DNA of 7,274 nt from Candidatus Chloroheliales bacterium (lineage in GTDB: Bacteria; Chloroflexota; Chloroflexia; QHBQ01): positions 1 to 7,274 of the forward strand of contig QHBQ01000508.1 of the NCBI GenBank assembly GCA_003243865.1, read 5' to 3'. Position 1 is the stretch's first letter; each line of letters opens with the position of its first letter. A program made the position numbers and the translations under genes. Positions 4,675 through 7,274 of this stretch are shown here, piece by piece. The notes beneath the pieces are model-generated. The model searched no databases, was not told the DNA's origin, and worked only from the letters and a program-made list of their open reading frames with translations.

Positions 4675-7274
4675 ATGAGGATACACACCGCGAGGCCATT
4701 GCAAGCTCTTAGCTTGTTGCTGATCATTGCTACGCTGCTGGCCGCCTGTGATACTGGCGGGGCCAGCACCCCCACCGCGATGCCTGCGCCGCCCACACCC
4801 GCCAGCACTGCTACTGCGGTGAGCAATGTCGCCCCTGCCAACCCAACGATCGCGCCAGCCGCCGCCAGCCCGACCGCTGCCGCTGCTAGCCCGACTACTG
4901 CCACCATCGCTAACCCGCTCTACATTGCGCTGATCTGGCACAACCATCAGCCGTTCTACTTCAAGGACCCAACCAGCGGCGTATACGAGAAGCCCTGGGT
5001 ACGGATGCACAGCATCAAGGATTACCTCGACATGGTGACGATGTTGCAGCAATATCCCAACGCCCACGTCACCTTCAACATGACTCCCTCATTGATCAAG
5101 CAGATTGACGATTTCACCCAGAACAATGATCGTGACAAATATTTCGTGATTGCCGCCAAGCCCGCCGCTCAGCTTACCGCCGATGATAAGAAGTTCCTGC
5201 TGCAACGCTTCTTCGATGCCAACGACAAGATTATCAACCGCTTCCCCCGTTACGTCGCTCTGAAGCAGTTGCGCGGCAGCGACCTTAGCGATGCGGGCCT
5301 CGCCACCGCTACTGCCAAGTTCCAGGAGCAAGACTGGCGCGACCTGCAAACCTGGTTCAACCTTGCCTGGTTCGACCCCGACTGGCAGGCGCTGAACCCG
5401 CTCAAGGGTCTGATCAGCAAGGGTCAGGGCTTCAGCGAGGCCGAGAAGCAGACAGTGCTTGATCAGAGCATCGAGATTATGAAGAAGATTATCCCTGCCT
5501 ACAAGGATGCTCAGGATCGCGGCCAGATCGAGGTTATCACCACCCCCTATGCCCACCCTATCCTGCCGCTGATCTACAACACCGACTCGGCGAAAATTGC
5601 GATGGGCAGCAGCGTGTCCCTGCCCCAGCCGCCCTTCAGCTACCCGCAGGACGCCACCGCCCAGGTGGAACTGGGCAAGCAGATCTACAAGGACCACTTT
5701 GGCAAGGACCCACTTGGGATGTGGCCCGCTGAGGGTTCGGTATCACAGGATATCGTCAAGCTGTTCGCCGACGCGGGCATCAACTGGATTGCCAGCGACG
5801 AGAAGGTGCTGGCCTCCTCCTACAGCCTGCCCAACGGCATTGAGCGCGACGGCACCGAGACCCCCAAACTGCCGCAGTTCCTCTACGCTGGCTACACGGT
5901 GGCCGATAGCGCAAGAGGGGCAATGCCGGTCAACATCACCTTCCGCGACCATTTGATCAGCGACAAGATCGGCTTCGACTACAGCGGGCAGAACGGCGGC
6001 AGCGCCAGCAGCGACCTGCTCAACCGTATCCACAACATCCAGAAGTCGCTGGCCGCCAACCCGCGCAACGCCGGGCATCCTTACCTCGTTACCATCCTGC
6101 TCGACGGTGAGAACGCCTGGGAGAACTACGACAACGATGGCAAAGCCTTCCTCAACGGGATGTACCAGAAGCTGACCGCTGACCCCAGCCTCAAGATGGT
6201 TACGCCCAGCGAATACTTCGCCAAGTTCCCCAACGGGCGGCGCATCCCCAAGCTGTTCGCCGGTAGCTGGATTGATGGCACCTTCAGCACCTGGATTGGC
6301 GAGGTCGAGGAGAACCAGGGCTGGGACTACCTGCGTCAGACCCGCGCGATGCTCGACCCTTACTTGACCGGCAAGAAGAGCATCCCCGCCGCCAAACTGG
6401 AGGCAGCACGGCTGGCAATGTTCGCCGCCGAGGGCAGCGACTGGTTCTGGTGGTTCGGCACCGACCAGAATAGCGGCGACGATGCTGCCTTCGACGACCA
6501 GTTCCGCAACACCTTGCGGCAAGTCTACGCCAATGTCGGCGAAGCGCAACCCGCCTTCCTCGATGTGCCGATTGTCGCCCGCCTTGCCCCTGCGCCCAAG
6601 CAGGCGGTCAGCGGCGACATCAGCCCCACGATTGACGGCAAGGCTGATGCAGGCGAATGGGACAAGGCGGGCAGCTACGTCGAGGCGGGCGGCGGGGCGA
6701 TGAGCAGCGGTCAGCAGGTAGTTAGCGCCACCTACTATGGCTCCGACGCCAAGAACCTCTATCTGCGCATTGACGCGACCAAGCCCTGGGACAACGCCCA
6801 ATACAGCTTCGGCCTCTACTTCGCCAACCCCAACCAGGCGGCGGGCCTCGGCTTCAGCCGCAATGCGGCGAAGAGCGCTACTCCCCAGCCGCTCGGCTTC
6901 CTTGCCAACTATCTGGCCGAGGCGGTAATCGAGAACGGCAAGCTGACCGCCAATGGTGTCTACAGTGTCACCAACGGCGCGTGGGGCAGCAGCCCAATCG
7001 GCAACGTCAGCGCCGCGGCGGCAGGCAGCAGCTTCGAGATGGCAGTACCCTGGAGCGCACTCGGCGACCTCAAGACCGGCGATGCAGTCAACTTCATCGC
7101 GGTGATCAGCAAGGCGGATAGCGACATCGCTAAGGCTCCCGGCGCGGGCGCAATCGGCTTTACCGTTCCCGACCGCAACCCGATCCAGGTGGCGATGACC
7201 ATTGATGACCCCAAGGGCGACGATCACGGCCCCGGCAGCTACACCTACCCGCAGGACGTGGCGTTCAGTCCCGG
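4675..7274 (+). CDS. GH57 glycosidase lipoprotein, amylopullulanase-like, 3'-truncated
   Basis: 866 codons are visible and the frame is still open at the window end. A signal peptide ends in the lipobox LAAC (C25), so this is an exported lipoprotein; residues about 30-79 are a Pro/Thr/Ala/Ser-rich stalk. The GH57 barrel follows with its landmarks: HNHQP (89-93), GQIEVITTPYAHPILPL (283-299), WPAEG with candidate nucleophile E353, DGENAWE with candidate acid D477, SWIDGTFSTWIGE (531-543) and EGSDWFWWFG (586-595). GH57 enzymes hydrolyse alpha-glucans with retention (alpha-amylase, amylopullulanase, branching enzyme). From about 647 a CBM9-like beta region starts (TIDGKADAGEW), and at 843-859 a DDPKGDDHGPGSYTYP motif looks like the glucodextranase/pullulanase C-terminal domain. 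The likely role is surface breakdown of starch or pullulan-type glucans; exact specificity cannot be read. It has its own promoter and is divergent from the zinc-finger pair. The alternative ATG is at 4672. Confidence 0.93.
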   Translation, partial: MRIHTARPLQALSLLLIIATLLAACDTGGASTPTAMPAPPTPASTATAVSNVAPANPTIAPAAASPTAAAASPTTATIANPLYIALIWHNHQPFYFKDPTSGVYEKPWVRMHSIKDYLDMVTMLQQYPNAHVTFNMTPSLIKQIDDFTQNNDRDKYFVIAAKPAAQLTADDKKFLLQRFFDANDKIINRFPRYVALKQLRGSDLSDAGLATATAKFQEQDWRDLQTWFNLAWFDPDWQALNPLKGLISKGQGFSEAEKQTVLDQSIEIMKKIIPAYKDAQDRGQIEVITTPYAHPILPLIYNTDSAKIAMGSSVSLPQPPFSYPQDATAQVELGKQIYKDHFGKDPLGMWPAEGSVSQDIVKLFADAGINWIASDEKVLASSYSLPNGIERDGTETPKLPQFLYAGYTVADSARGAMPVNITFRDHLISDKIGFDYSGQNGGSASSDLLNRIHNIQKSLAANPRNAGHPYLVTILLDGENAWENYDNDGKAFLNGMYQKLTADPSLKMVTPSEYFAKFPNGRRIPKLFAGSWIDGTFSTWIGEVEENQGWDYLRQTRAMLDPYLTGKKSIPAAKLEAARLAMFAAEGSDWFWWFGTDQNSGDDAAFDDQFRNTLRQVYANVGEAQPAFLDVPIVARLAPAPKQAVSGDISPTIDGKADAGEWDKAGSYVEAGGGAMSSGQQVVSATYYGSDAKNLYLRIDATKPWDNAQYSFGLYFANPNQAAGLGFSRNAAKSATPQPLGFLANYLAEAVIENGKLTANGVYSVTNGAWGSSPIGNVSAAAAGSSFEMAVPWSALGDLKTGDAVNFIAVISKADSDIAKAPGAGAIGFTVPDRNPIQVAMTIDDPKGDDHGPGSYTYPQDVAFSP

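Noticed and set aside
4545..5067. Minus-strand frames covering the GH57 start
   Set aside because: They are antisense to the signal peptide, lipobox and Pro/Thr/Ala-rich stalk of the GH57 gene. The Ala/Val/Gly-rich translation mirrors that stalk.
5089..5697. 202-codon open frame on the minus strand
   Set aside because: Also antisense to the GH57 catalytic domain, with no recognisable domain and no promoter or ribosome site noticed.
5743..7227. Long 494-codon open frame on the minus strand
   Set aside because: It lies opposite the GH57 gene, whose frame carries all family motifs. Long antisense frames are common in GC-rich codon usage, and this translation is a low-complexity Val/Ala/Gly mix with no motif.

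Overview
The window reads as part of a high-GC bacterial chromosome, most likely a member of the Chloroflexota. This rests on style (fused GT-C membrane glycosyltransferases, a Pro/Thr/Ala-rich lipoprotein stalk, B-box zinc-finger membrane proteins, short GTAGGGGCG-type palindromes) and is an inference, not a phylogenetic result. No rRNA, tRNA, CRISPR, transposase or phage gene was found.

Layout. Bases 1-1356 (+) hold the 3' part of a multidomain GT-C/GT39-like membrane glycosyltransferase whose start lies outside the window. It overlaps by 4 nt (GTGA) a second GT-C-like membrane protein at 1353-3137 (+), so the two look like one operon for assembling a surface polysaccharide or glycoconjugate. 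On the minus strand, ending directly against the stop of that operon with no spacer, is a pair of tandemly duplicated membrane proteins (4438-3710 and 3695-3138), each with an N-terminal B-box-like zinc finger and three C-terminal membrane helices. A 233-base intergenic region (4439-4671) carries a promoter in each direction and a palindrome between them. From 4675 (+) to the window end runs a secreted lipoprotein GH57 glycosidase (amylopullulanase type). It has all the catalytic landmarks and a C-terminal CBM9/glucodextranase-C-like region that is cut by the window edge. It lacks an in-window stop but is clearly the coding strand.

The most notable signal is a family of seven short palindromes (core GGGCG-N-CGCCC, usually followed by CTAC) spread over 466-4534. 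Six of them lie inside the two glycosyltransferase genes, in-frame, adding repetitive peptides next to membrane segments; the seventh lies between the divergent promoters. They use different reading frames in the two genes and three copies are followed by A/T-rich tails. This resembles, in principle, the Rickettsia palindromic elements that insert into coding genes.

Functionally the window joins polysaccharide or glycoconjugate synthesis (GT-C pair) with extracellular alpha-glucan breakdown (GH57). The zinc-finger pair has no assignable function.
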